DNA from: Silene conica | Lineage: Eukaryota > Streptophyta > Magnoliopsida > Caryophyllales > Caryophyllaceae | Assembly (NCBI GenBank): GCA_029255685.2 | Contig: CM055318.2 | Span: 873,001-937,000 of the forward strand | Length of the DNA stretch: 64,000 bases | Direction of reading: 5' to 3' | Shown: positions 23,878 through 33,556 of the stretch, piece by piece | Layout of the letters: every line of letters starts with the position of its first letter | Numbering within the stretch: position 1 is the first letter of the stretch | Notes under the pieces: model-generated | What the model saw: the letters and a program-made list of their open reading frames with translations, nothing else | Database searches by the model: none | Told to the model about the DNA's origin: nothing | Position numbers and translations under genes: made by a program

Positions 23878-24220
23878 GGTAGCACGGACACTTCTTCTAA
23901 TTAGCTGACACTCGGACACCCGACACTCATTGGACACATGACTAAACATATTATAGTTTAGACGAGAAATAAAATTTTAAAAAAGATTGATTAGAAGATG
24001 AGTTTGGATGAAAAAATGAGAATTAGTTACGGTAAAAGTCTAATTATATATTTGCTTGTTTAGATTTAGCTTCAAATACATGATAAAAATAAAATTATAT
24101 GTTATTTACAACCAAAAAATATATATTTTATTATATTTAAATGCCGTGTTCCGTGTCCTAAATTTCATGGGATGCCGTGTCACGTGTCCGTGTCATGTCC
24201 GTATCCGTTTTGGTGCTACC
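23878..24220. mobile_element. MITE, family GGTARCAC, copy 2 (upstream of BAHD 1)
   Basis: A 343-bp element from GGTAGCACGGACAC to TTTTGGTGCTACC, parallel to the copy at 10891-11260. It stops 20 bp before the TATA box and 72 bp before the start codon of the first BAHD gene, so it forms the proximal upstream region of that promoter. Confidence 0.7.
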
Positions 24221-24240
24221 TAGCCCTTGCCTCACCCCCA

Positions 24241-24248
24241 TATAAATA
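24241..24248 (+). promoter_or_regulatory. TATA box of BAHD gene 1
   Basis: TATAAATA lies 45 bp before the ATG, which leaves a leader of only about 15-20 nt. It abuts the right end of a MITE. Confidence 0.6.
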
Positions 24249-24292
24249 TATGAGCTACTCCCCTAAACCATACAATATAATCAATAATAATC

Positions 24293-25681
24293 ATGTCATA
24301 CACAAATCTAATATCAGAATACTACGTTAGACCACAGACTGAGGTTCCTGAATCGAAGAGAGTTCATCACCTGAATCCATTCGACTTAAAATGGTTACCA
24401 TTTCATAATGCACAGACGGGTTTCCTTCACTCGAAACCGTCTCATTTTACACCTTCCGCTTATTTAAAACATCTTCAGTTATCGCTGTCTCAAGCCCTTG
24501 TATACTTCTACCCTCTAGCAGGCCGGCTTGTAACTATCCCAAATCGAAATGATCACTCGTACCACGTCTACGTGGATTGTGCTAAGGGCCCTGGTGTCCG
24601 GCTAATTCACGCGTCTGCGCATGACTTGAGTATGCGTGATGTTGTGAACCCGAACTTGGATGTTCCTGAAGTGGTTCGAGAATTGTTTGATTTAGGTGAG
24701 ACGGGTATTAACTATGATGGACATACTAGGGCGTTGTTATCGGTTCAGGTGACTGAACTGAAAGACGGCGTGTTTCTTGGAATCTGTGTTAACCATGCTG
24801 TGGTTGATGGTATCTCTCTGTTTCATTTCCAACAAGTATGGTCTCGCATTTTCATGGGAACATTCGCGCAGTCAGTTGCTCTGCCTCTAGTCAAACAACC
24901 CGATTTTATTCACGGCCGGACCTTCAAGCTCCCGTATAGTGACCTGAGCGAGGTCATCACCGGGTCTATGGTTGAAGAACCCGAAGCAAGCCGTAGATTC
25001 TTCCAATTCTCAACTCAGTCTTTAAAACAGATCAAAGCCATGGCTAATTCTGATAGTAGTCGGAGTAGTAGTAGTTATAAGAAAGTTTCGACATTTCAGG
25101 CGTTGATAGCATTCGTATGGAAATGCATCACGCGAGTCAGAAACCTAAACCCTAATGAACCGACAATCTGTGCAGTACCGATTAACCTTAGACAGCGGTT
25201 CAACCCACCTTTGACGAATGATTACTTTGGGAATTACGCGATTAAAGCCATGGGGTCCGCCAAGGCGGGTGATTTGTTGGGAAATAGTGTCGGGTGGGCT
25301 GCTGCGCTGCTTCAGCAGGCCGTAGCAGCCCAAGACGACAGAACAGCACGGGATTTGATCATACAGGCTTATAAACAGGGTCCTGAGGTACTACCCCCGC
25401 TTAAAATTCCAGGGTCAAGTAATGTGACAGTAGTGGGTTCTACCCGGTTTAACCTGAATGAGAGTCAATTCGGGCTTGGTAAATTGGTAGCGTTCCGAAG
25501 CGGGAATGTGAATAAAGTGGATGGCAAGGTGAATGCGTATTTGGGGTCGGATGGTGATGGTAGTGTGGATTTGGATATATGTCTTGCGCCGGATACAATG
25601 GCTGCTCTTTTGTCGGATCAAGAGTTTATGTGTTCTGCCTCGCAACACAATGGTCACCTGAATTTGATTTCGAGGATTTAA
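24293..25681 (+). CDS. BAHD acyltransferase 1 (HXXXD family)
   Basis: An intronless 462-residue BAHD acyltransferase, a normal length. These cytosolic enzymes move an acyl group from acyl-CoA to an alcohol or amine of a specialised metabolite. The catalytic HXXXD is HAVVD at 168-172, inside GICVNHAVVDGISLFHF. The second family motif, usually DFGWG, is QFGLGK at 392-397, so the Asp and Trp are replaced; similar changes occur in the At3g50280-like group, which the N-terminus (ISEYYVRP, HLNPFDLKWLPF) also resembles. ALVYFYPLAGRL at 68-79 is conserved. A tandem paralogue lies at 28921-30306. From residue about 270 the two are nearly identical, while the N-terminal half differs more. Substrate and acyl donor cannot be read from sequence. 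The TATA box lies 45 bp upstream. Confidence 0.92.
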   Translation: MSYTNLISEYYVRPQTEVPESKRVHHLNPFDLKWLPFHNAQTGFLHSKPSHFTPSAYLKHLQLSLSQALVYFYPLAGRLVTIPNRNDHSYHVYVDCAKGPGVRLIHASAHDLSMRDVVNPNLDVPEVVRELFDLGETGINYDGHTRALLSVQVTELKDGVFLGICVNHAVVDGISLFHFQQVWSRIFMGTFAQSVALPLVKQPDFIHGRTFKLPYSDLSEVITGSMVEEPEASRRFFQFSTQSLKQIKAMANSDSSRSSSSYKKVSTFQALIAFVWKCITRVRNLNPNEPTICAVPINLRQRFNPPLTNDYFGNYAIKAMGSAKAGDLLGNSVGWAAALLQQAVAAQDDRTARDLIIQAYKQGPEVLPPLKIPGSSNVTVVGSTRFNLNESQFGLGKLVAFRSGNVNKVDGKVNAYLGSDGDGSVDLDICLAPDTMAALLSDQEFMCSASQHNGHLNLISRI

Positions 25682-26324
25682 TCTATTTTTTTTTTTTTGT
25701 GGTAGCGAGGGAACTTGCAGTCGCTACTTTAAGTGTGCACTGAGACCCTCGTTTTTTTCCCTTGTTTTGCTTGCAAATATTGTGTATCGACCAACAACTA
25801 CGAACGGTCTTACCAAAGTTCAGAGCAAATCAAAATCAATACCTAATCGACCCACAAAGAAAAATTGTGATCCAAACCCTGCTTTAAAAACCTATACACG
25901 ATCACCGATCTGAACCAGAACCAAAACCCAAACCCGATCCATTCATATGGATCAGATTGGCATATAGAGTTATAGACTAGTGATCAAATAAGAAAGTGGA
26001 CCAAGTTGATCAGGACAATCCCGTCCAACCTAATCGCTAAGTATTACGTAGTTAATATCGCTGTTTTAAACAAATCCGAACTCACATAACAGCAAATATT
26101 GCTTGTGACCGTCGCAAACTTGTAATTTCTTATAGCTTTTCTTTTTATACTTGCTCTTCCACTTACCGGTAGTTAAATTTAGTGTAAGAAGACACAAGCT
26201 TATCACAAGCCAAGATTGCAGGGGGTAAAAGAATTTTCAACGAGAATGAAAGGACAAAATATAAACAAAGCCTCGAAAATATTCGAAAATTTTGAAATTC
26301 TCAAACGCTAGCAGAAACGAGCGT

Positions 26325-26626
26325 CTTTACTAATCCCTTTCGTCCCTCGCTAACATCGTAACAGATAGAGAAATTGTCCATAATTTTATATTTGGATTCC
26401 TTTCAAAATTAAAATTATTTCTTATTGTTAATTGTTATCGATGTTGAAGTTTGATTTGTCAATCTAACAAAACCGCTTTACTAATCCCTTTCGTCCCTCG
26501 CTAACATCATAACAGATAGAGAAATTGTCCATAATTTTATATTTGGATTCCTTTCAAAATTAAAATTATTTCTTATTGTTAATTGTTATCGATGTTGAAG
26601 TTTGATTTGTCAATCTAACAAAACCG
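26325..26626 (+). repeat. 151-bp tandem duplication
   Basis: Two copies, 26325-26475 and 26476-26626, begin CTTTACTAATCCCTTTCGTC. I see one difference (AACATCGTAAC / AACATCATAAC), so the duplication is recent. No function is evident. Confidence 0.85.
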
Positions 26627-26859
26627 CTAGCTGTTAAAAATTTCATTTATAAAATCTCAGTTTGTTTGACATTTATTGTTGTTTTTTTTGCTGATGTGTT
26701 GGCTTACGCAACCCAATTACATATATTATATGACAAAGAAGGAAGGTTCTTGTCAACCTCGACAAAAAGGAATTGTGTTGTTCACCCTGACCATTATCCG
26801 GATATCAATTAGCTTAATCGATAAAATTATAAAACGGATTATTACTCATAATTACGTAA

Positions 26860-27308
26860 GGCTCTGTTTGGTAAAAACAGATTAATATTGGCAGAATTAG
26901 ATTTAAAAAGCAGATTTGACTACCAGAATCATTTAGCAGATTTGACTACCAGAATCATTTAGCGGATTTGACTAGCAAATTTATTTAGCAGAATTATTTT
27001 AGATGTGTTTGGTAATTGACGGTTTAGATTAACAAATTTTCTAGAATTTTTGTAAAATGACATATAAGGACATGAATAAATTATTTATTTAATATATAAA
27101 CGGAATGTTAGTATTTTATTAAGAGGTTAAAAAAGAATTTTTTTTTTCTGGTAGGAGTATCATATTGTAAAATAGCATATTGGAGCCCAATATACTGTTT
27201 CAATGTGTCATTAACCAAACACTCTAAATAGCATATTAATAAGTCAAACTTGCTAAATGTCTCAAATATACTAAATTTTGACCAATATACTTTTTACCAA
27301 ACAAAGCC
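26860..27308. mobile_element. PIF/Harbinger-type MITE (GGCTCTGTTTGG)
   Basis: A 449-bp element starting GGCTCTGTTTGGTAAAAA and ending TTTTTACCAAACAAAGCC. It is flanked by TAA on both sides (26857-26859, 27309-27311). The interior is AT-rich with repeated TTTAGCAGATTTGACTACCA-like pieces. Non-coding. Confidence 0.8.
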
Positions 27309-27511
27309 TAAATCACGATAGCATTAACTTGATCTTATAACTCTTTATTTACACCAGAAAAAATCATATAGCCAAGCTATATACTCCATATTGAACTTTT
27401 ATCTTTTATCTAATTTCTTGTATGCTATTAGCTTATTATGGCTATTACAGAGCTTGATAAACTATTTTATTCCTCGGAAAAAAAAGTCTAATTCTAAATG
27501 TATGTGTATAG

Positions 27512-28009
27512 CAGTGGCGGACCTAAGATTTTTGTGCAAGGGGGGCACAAAAAAATTTTGACGCGTGTCTAAGAAGATATTTTTATATTTTAATTTTTTT
27601 TCCTATATTAAATAATATTTAAGTAAAAAATGGGAATAATTAGACTCATAGATATTTTTTTTCAAAAATAACGTTTTCTCTAAAATACTACTTGTACAAA
27701 GTATATATTTTAAGTATATATAAAAATAATGGCTTAAAGTTGTAGAATATAATAAGTTTTGGTACAAAATTTAACAATAAATATAAGTGGTTTAATGGTA
27801 TAGAACTTCTTATATAATCTAAAGGTCATGGGTTTTATCAATATAATGTAGCTATGGGGAATTGAACATGCATCTCTAAGATAGAAATTGACACCTTTAT
27901 CAATTATGCCATGATAACTATATGTCTATATTGGAGACTTATAAAAGTTTATTTCGAAAATTTCATGGGGGGCACGTGCTCACCCCGACACCGCCTAAAT
28001 CCGCCCCTG
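27512..28009. mobile_element. Non-autonomous hAT element
   Basis: A 498-bp element from CAGTGGCGGACCTAAG to AAATCCGCCCCTG with a perfect 8-bp target duplication GTGTATAG (27504-27511, 28010-28017). The CAGTGGCGGA start and the 8-bp duplication are typical of plant hAT elements. The interior is AT-rich and non-coding. Confidence 0.9.
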
Positions 28010-28255
28010 GTGTATAGCATAGCCTATTGATCTCTCTTAAGACGGATGTAACTATTTAAAGAACACAAATTCTTGTTTCAGACGGCCTTACTTTCAGACC
28101 TCACTCACAATTGATTTAAATAATGGTAAAATGACAAGGAGATTGCGAGAGGTTTGAAATTAAAACCGTATGAAACAAAAATTGTTGTTTTTAGATAACG
28201 TTTATGTGAATGAGACAAATATTTTGCAAGTTTAAACATATAAGCAAGAATCTGG

Positions 28256-28712
28256 GTGTAGCATCAAAACGGACACGGATACGGGACACGACATGTCATG
28301 AAATTTAGAATACGGGACACGCTATTTAAATTTAGTAAAATATACATTTTATAGTTATAAATATTTGATTTTATTTTTTAAAAATATTTGATATTAATTT
28401 TACATAAGTGAATATAAAATTTACCCTTGATAATAACTCATTTTTATTTCTCATTCGAGCCAATATTCTAATTAATCTCTTTCGATAGCGCATTTCTCTT
28501 CTGAAGAACATCATTCACCCCAAATGATGACCAAATACCGTGGACACGCGATGGACACGACTCAAATACCGTGGACACGCGTCGGACACGTGCCCAAATA
28601 AATGTAAAAAGTTAGACACAGCTTTATTAGCGTCCGACACGTTTCGGCGTATGTCCCAGGAGTGTCGGTGTCGAACAGGGTACGACTCATTACGAGAAGT
28701 GTTCGTGCTACC
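28256..28712. mobile_element. MITE, family GGTARCAC, copy 3 (upstream of BAHD 2)
   Basis: Runs from GGTGTAGCATCAAAACGGAC to GTTCGTGCTACC, with CGGACACG repeats at both ends. Its orientation is opposite to the copy before BAHD 1, so the two inserted independently. It ends about 208 bp before the BAHD 2 start. Confidence 0.6.
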
Positions 28713-28867
28713 TAGAATACCGTGGCACCATTAGTGTTTTTAATTTGCAATGACTTATTCAATTATGTCATACCAAAAAGAAAAGAGTAAACAATTGAAC
28801 TTGTAATTTCATCAAATTAGTCACCCACCAAAAATCAATAATTGTCAATAATTGTCATCCATATTTA

Positions 28868-28875
28868 TATATAAA
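28868..28875 (+). promoter_or_regulatory. TATA box of BAHD gene 2
   Basis: TATATAAA lies 46 bp before the ATG, almost the same spacing as in BAHD gene 1. The region from here to the ATG (AAACTTTATAATATAATCA) resembles the other leader. Confidence 0.6.
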
Positions 28876-28920
28876 CTTCTCCCAAAAACTTTATAATATA
28901 ATCATTATCATTAATTAATC

Positions 28921-30306
28921 ATGTCAAAAACAAAACTTATTTCAGAATACTACGTAAGACCACAGATTGAGGTGCCTGAATCAAAGAGAATTCATCATCT
29001 TAACCCTTTCGACATAAAATGGTTACCATTTCATAATGCACAGACGGGTTTCCTTCACTCGAAACCGTCTCATTTCACACCTTCCGCTTATTTAAACCGT
29101 CTTCAGTTATCGCTGTCTCAAGCCCTTGTATACTTCTATCCGTTAGCTGGTCGCTTTGTAACCGTCTCAAATAAACACGATCAGTCGAGTTATGTTTACG
29201 TGGATTGCGCTAAGGGTCCTGGTGTTCGACTAATTCACGCGTCTGCTCGTGAATTGAGTATGGTTGATGTCGTGAGCCCGAACTTGGACGTTCCTGAATT
29301 CGTTCGGGAATTGTTTGACATGGGTGAAAGGAGTACGGTTAATTATGACGGACATAGAAACGCGTTGGTATCGGTTCAGGTGACGGAGTTGAAAGACGGC
29401 GTGTTTCTCGGAATTTGTGGTAACCATGCTGTTGCTGATGGTATTTCTTTCTTCAATTTTCAAAAATTATGGTCACGTATTTTTATGGGAACATTCGAGC
29501 AGCAGTCAGTTGCTCTGCCTTTAGTCAAACAACCCGATTTTATTCACGGGCGGATCTTTAAGCTCCCGTATATTGACCCGAGTGAGTATATCACCGGGTC
29601 TACCGTTGAAGAACCCGAACTAAGCCGAAGATTCTTCCAATTCTCACCTCGATCTTTAAAACAGATCAAATCCATGGCTAATTCAGATAGTCGTAGTAGT
29701 AATCAGACAGTTTCGACATTTCAGGCGTTGATAGCATTCGTATGGAAATGCATTACTCGAGTCAGAAACCTAAACCCTAATGAACCGACAATCTGTGCAG
29801 TACCGATTAACCTAAGACAGCGGTTCAACCCACCTTTGACGAATGATTACTTTGGTAATTACGCGATTAAAGCCATGGGGTCCGCCAAGGCGGGTGATTT
29901 GTTGGGAAATAGTGTCGGGTGGGCTGCTGCGCTGCTTCAGCAGGCCGTAGCAGCCCAAGACGACAGAACAGCACGGGATTTGGTCTCACAGGCGTATAAA
30001 CAGGGTCCTGAAGTACTACCCCCGCTTAAAATTTCAGGGTCGAGTAATGTGACAGTGGCGGGTTCTACCCGGTTTAACCTGAATGAGAGTGAATTCGGGC
30101 TTGGTAAATTGGTAGCGTTCCGAAGCGGGAATGTGAATAAAGTGGATGGCAAGGTGAATGCGTATTTGGGGTCGGATGGTGATGGTAGTGTGGATTTGGA
30201 TATATGTCTTGCGCCCGATACAATGACTGCTCTTTTGTCGGATCAAGAGTTTATGTGTTTTGCTTCGCAACATAATGGCAACTTTAATTTGATTTCGAGG
30301 ATATAA
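28921..30306 (+). CDS. BAHD acyltransferase 2 (HXXXD family)
   Basis: An intronless 461-residue tandem paralogue of the gene at 24293-25681. HXXXD is HAVAD at 169-173. The second motif is EFGLGK at about 391-396 instead of DFGWG. Differences cluster in the first half (for example GRFVTVSNKHDQSSYVYV here against GRLVTIPNRNDHSYHVYV). Most of the second half is identical, including long runs of identical DNA at 29711-29975, as after gene conversion. The residues around HXXXD differ (GICGNHAVADGISFFNF), so substrate preference may have diverged. Both frames are intact. A MULE-type MITE sits 3 bp after the stop codon and its target duplication includes the stop. Product unknown. Confidence 0.92.
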   Translation: MSKTKLISEYYVRPQIEVPESKRIHHLNPFDIKWLPFHNAQTGFLHSKPSHFTPSAYLNRLQLSLSQALVYFYPLAGRFVTVSNKHDQSSYVYVDCAKGPGVRLIHASARELSMVDVVSPNLDVPEFVRELFDMGERSTVNYDGHRNALVSVQVTELKDGVFLGICGNHAVADGISFFNFQKLWSRIFMGTFEQQSVALPLVKQPDFIHGRIFKLPYIDPSEYITGSTVEEPELSRRFFQFSPRSLKQIKSMANSDSRSSNQTVSTFQALIAFVWKCITRVRNLNPNEPTICAVPINLRQRFNPPLTNDYFGNYAIKAMGSAKAGDLLGNSVGWAAALLQQAVAAQDDRTARDLVSQAYKQGPEVLPPLKISGSSNVTVAGSTRFNLNESEFGLGKLVAFRSGNVNKVDGKVNAYLGSDGDGSVDLDICLAPDTMTALLSDQEFMCFASQHNGNFNLISRI

Positions 30307-30309
30307 TCT

Positions 30310-30573
30310 AGGATTAATTGATAAGAATAATTTAAACTATGTGTTTAAAATACTCCGAACTTTAATTTAACTACGAATATAACCCATTAATGCTCTAATT
30401 CGCTTTTATTATAATATATATGGTCTGTTAAAACACGTTACAATAAGTTAACAAAACAAGAAATTCTATTCAAAGTAAATGAGGGCATTAGTTGGTTATA
30501 TTGATAGTTAAAATAAAGTTTAGAGTATTTTGAGCAATTCACTCGTAGTTCGGTGTATTTCTATCAATTAATC
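30310..30573. mobile_element. MULE-type MITE, family GGATTAATTGATA, copy 1
   Basis: A 264-bp element from AGGATTAATTGATAAGAATA to TTTCTATCAATTAATC. The flanks ATATAATCT and ATATTATCT form a 9-bp duplication with one mismatch, as for Mutator-like elements. The left duplication contains the TAA stop of BAHD 2, so the element may supply its 3' untranslated region. Confidence 0.75.
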
Positions 30574-31001
30574 ATATTATCTATACACTTTTTTTCGGTT
30601 TTTCTTGCAAATATTGTGTATCGACCAACAATTCGACTGGTCTTGTGAAAATTGGGAGTACGCGTTTTTTCATTTGTTTGCCCTTCGAGTTTAGAACGAG
30701 TTTGAGAATGGCTAACCACATGGTCCACATGGGCAACGAAACGTCCTCCACCACTAAGGTTGCGCTCTTATAGTCTCGTAAAATCAATTCCGAGAGCGTG
30801 TTAATGTGTTATATGTTGAACTTATAGATTTCTTATTCAAGGGAACAAAAACATTCTTAGTACATTCACACATTCACACATTCACAATACATGAAACTCG
30901 ATACCAAATGTAAAATGCGGCAATCCATCACACTTAATAAAAAAAAAAGGTAAACAAATAAATGAAACGGGGGCGTTTGATCGGCGTGTCCTGTCTTGAT
31001 C

Positions 31002-31874
31002 TCAAAGCTCGGCATTTTCATCTGAACTCGATAACTCAAACCTCTGTTCAACATTCTTGAACAACCCGACATCCCCAGCGACCTCGGCCACTTTGGTGAC
31101 GACCCATTGTTGACCCGATTTATTAGCCAACAAGAGTGGAGGGTCAATTACTCCATTCTTTGAATTTTTAATACTTTTACTAGTTTTATCCCAACTCTTC
31201 TCAAACTCAATAGTTTTAGGATCCGGGTTATAAAAACTCGTAAAATTATCAAGTACCATGTTTTCAATATACTTGAATCGGGCCGACTCAGAAAGCATTT
31301 GAATAGCAGTAAGCAGAAATTTAGCCTCAGTTTGAACATTTAGCTTCATTCCATAGACTCCATTGATCAATTTGTTCAAAGGCACAACTCCTAAACCGAG
31401 TTTAGACCGGTCTATACCGGCATTCTTCTCCATCGCAGCATATGAACCGCCATACAATATACCAACCCGGTTCACGCCAGTGGCAACAGGGAATAGTGCA
31501 GATGCGTTTACTGGCGCATCCTTAAAGATATGGGATCGATACTTTCCGCAAATCTTATCAAGGTACCCAACTATATATAGGTCGTTTCGATTCAGGGCAA
31601 CGGTAATAACAGTCTCAGCATTAGATTGAAGATCAATTGTAATGTATTTTGGTGGGTTTGTGGCAGCGTACATTACAGGTATATTAGTCTGACCATAGTG
31701 AACATTGGGATTCGTGACAAGTTTACGAAGATTGGTGAGAAATGTCGAGTAGGCCGGTTTTGTCGCTTGTCCGACATTGAAGGTCAGGTCTGCTGCTGCC
31801 AAAGTTGAGCAGAACATGACTCGACTGGATATCACGCTCATAGTAGTCCGCACCTTCATCTTCATCTTCATCAT
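31002..31874 (-). CDS. Type 1 ribosome-inactivating protein (rRNA N-glycosylase)
   Basis: An intronless 290-residue protein of the saporin/dianthin/agrostin kind. Such proteins remove one adenine from the sarcin-ricin loop of large-subunit rRNA and stop translation; plants use them against pathogens. All expected active-site residues are visible: Tyr100 (DLYIVGY), Tyr145 (GGSYAAME), Glu196 and Arg199 (in SESARFKYIE) and Trp228 (EKSWDK). No lectin B chain follows, so it is type 1. The mature domain begins near residue 28. The region before it is odd: a Met/Lys-rich stretch, then a short, weakly hydrophobic segment ending CSTLAAA, rather than the long hydrophobic signal usual in Caryophyllaceae. 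Several Met codons could serve as start; I kept the first. It faces the BAHD 2 gene tail to tail across 0.7 kb. The frame is intact. Expression is unknown. Confidence 0.88.
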   Translation of the reverse strand: MMKMKMKVRTTMSVISSRVMFCSTLAAADLTFNVGQATKPAYSTFLTNLRKLVTNPNVHYGQTNIPVMYAATNPPKYITIDLQSNAETVITVALNRNDLYIVGYLDKICGKYRSHIFKDAPVNASALFPVATGVNRVGILYGGSYAAMEKNAGIDRSKLGLGVVPLNKLINGVYGMKLNVQTEAKFLLTAIQMLSESARFKYIENMVLDNFTSFYNPDPKTIEFEKSWDKTSKSIKNSKNGVIDPPLLLANKSGQQWVVTKVAEVAGDVGLFKNVEQRFELSSSDENAEL

Positions 31875-31992
31875 CTAGCAGTAGTGACAAGTTGATGAGC
31901 TACTTAAAGAGTAAAACAGTGGGGTAATGAACTAATGATGACTGATTCGGGACATCTAGGGATCGTTTGGTTCGCTTAGGATGTACTTAGAG

Positions 31993-32359
31993 TAGGGCTG
32001 GTCAAGAGTGCGGGTCGGCATTGGCAACCCGGATTCGACCGTCAATGAACCCGGATCTCCGGGTCTAAATCCATCCCGACCCGTGTGTGTGAAGTAACCG
32101 AGTCCGGGTCCAATTTCTGGATCCCAGCCAGGAAGGTGATGACCCGTATATGCCCAGACCCGCCCCAACCCGCCCCTAGAGCCCTGGGCCCGCCACCAAC
32201 CCGCCTCGGGCCGGGTTCGGGTTGCACTTCCCAAGAACCGGGCCCAACCCGTCCCGGACCCGCCCTGACCCCGGGCCGTGTTTGGGTCCCCATACCTTGA
32301 ACCCATACTGCCCTCGACCCGTCCCAAACCCGGTCAACCTGCACCATTAACCACCCCTA
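31993..32359. repeat. GC-rich ACCCGG-type repeat, possible hAT MITE
   Basis: A GC-rich island in AT-rich DNA, full of ACCCG / CGGGT words. The ends TAGGGCTGGTCAA and TTAACCACCCCTA are loosely inverted, as in hAT-related MITEs. No clear 8-bp duplication. Long open frames on both strands here follow from the composition and are not genes. Confidence 0.5.
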
Positions 32360-33548
32360 AGTGATAATTAGGTCCGTTCATAAGACATATAATGCATAAA
32401 TAAAACAATTACTCCTTCCGTTTATTAGTGATGTTGAGATATTGTCGAGATATCGACTTTTCTCATTAGCATAATATAGAATAATATATTAGCTATTACG
32501 GATTAGCTAATATCTCACAATATTTAGTTTACTTAAGTTGTGATCCTGTTCTGCTATATAAGTGACGTTTTGTATAACTCTTAAGAAAACAACATCAATA
32601 ATACAATTCTACCTTATGTAATTCTCCCCGCCTCTTTTATATTCTTCACAAGTGAGTTGTTTAGTGTTTACATTTGTTTTATTTTCCCTTCACAAAATAA
32701 AACATATGGCTATTAAAACATTTAAAACATTTGGCTATTAAAATAAAACGTTATTTTATATAATTTGAAGTAATTTTGTGTTCTGTAGATCTTTTGAGAG
32801 ACCGCCTTTCAGTAAGCTTATTGAGACATTACTGTACAAATTTAAGAAAAAGTGGTATTAGAGGCAATAGAATAGGTACAAATCATGATTATTATTATGT
32901 AAATAATACAAAATTATTATGGTACGATCAATGATAAAAGGTCACGAAATACAAATAAAAGGGTAGAAATGAATAGTCTCTCAATAATTTATTAAAAAAT
33001 CGTCTCTCTTAAGTTTTAGTGTTTTGTGTTGGTCATAATATTATTGGCATGTCGACACCCTTCATGGCTTCATGAATCATGAAGGAGATTTTCGATATTC
33101 CTCTTAATATATAAGAGAAAATATGCTTATGTGATGTAATTGTAAATACAATTAGGATATCAAACTTTTATACCTTTTATAATGTAAAATTAAATATATT
33201 TAGGTTATAAATTTTGCATTGGCAAGTATATAAAACAGAAATGATGTATTTGGATATGAAGGATGGTTAACCCGATGTACGTGATTTGTAGGTTATCTTA
33301 CATCCCCGAGGTTTACCAAGTGCATGCTATGATGCTAAAAGTAGCGACTGTTATACCCTTGTCATCCAAACAAAAAGAGTAAACAAAATAACGGGAACAA
33401 AATGAAAAACCGTAACTAAAACAACAACCGAACATGCAAGATACAAATAAGATTATACCTCCAGATACATATGAGTATCGTACATCTAATATAAATCTAA
33501 TTAAGCTTATATGTAATTTCTTTCGAGCTATTAACAATTTTTTCTTGC
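32360..33548. other. AT-rich intergenic DNA
   Basis: I see no gene, RNA or clear mobile element here. Confidence 0.4.
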
Positions 33549-33556
33549 ATTGTACT

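Larger units (their letters stand above)
20119..24240. other. Repeat-rich intergenic DNA
   Basis: No gene is supported. Besides the MITEs listed separately, three stretches resemble a further MITE family with ends like ACAAATTCT(T/C) and CCGTCTT.A..AAGACTT: 21683-21890, 21995-22175 and 23128-23320. All hold GACGGAT / ATCCGTC palindromes. At 23400-23870 there are loose ACCCGAA-type repeats. The first 300 bases are probably the PUB42-like promoter and leader. Confidence 0.4.
25682..28867. other. Spacer between the two BAHD genes
   Basis: Contains a 151-bp tandem duplication, a PIF-type MITE, a hAT element and a GGTARCAC-family MITE, listed separately. The 25760-25825 stretch matches 30598-30655 beyond BAHD 2 (GCAAATATTGTGTATCGACC in both), so the gene duplication took the 3' flank with it. 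No further gene is seen. Confidence 0.55.

Noticed and set aside
24293-31874. The BAHD genes plus RIP as a true biosynthetic gene cluster.
   Set aside because: Only two enzyme genes of one family and one toxin gene are adjacent. No P450, glycosyltransferase or scaffold synthase is seen. Kept only as a possible defence island.
31956-32347. Long overlapping open frames in the GC-rich island, rich in Pro, Gly and Arg.
   Set aside because: They occur on both strands and arise from ACCCG composition. No family pattern or start context.
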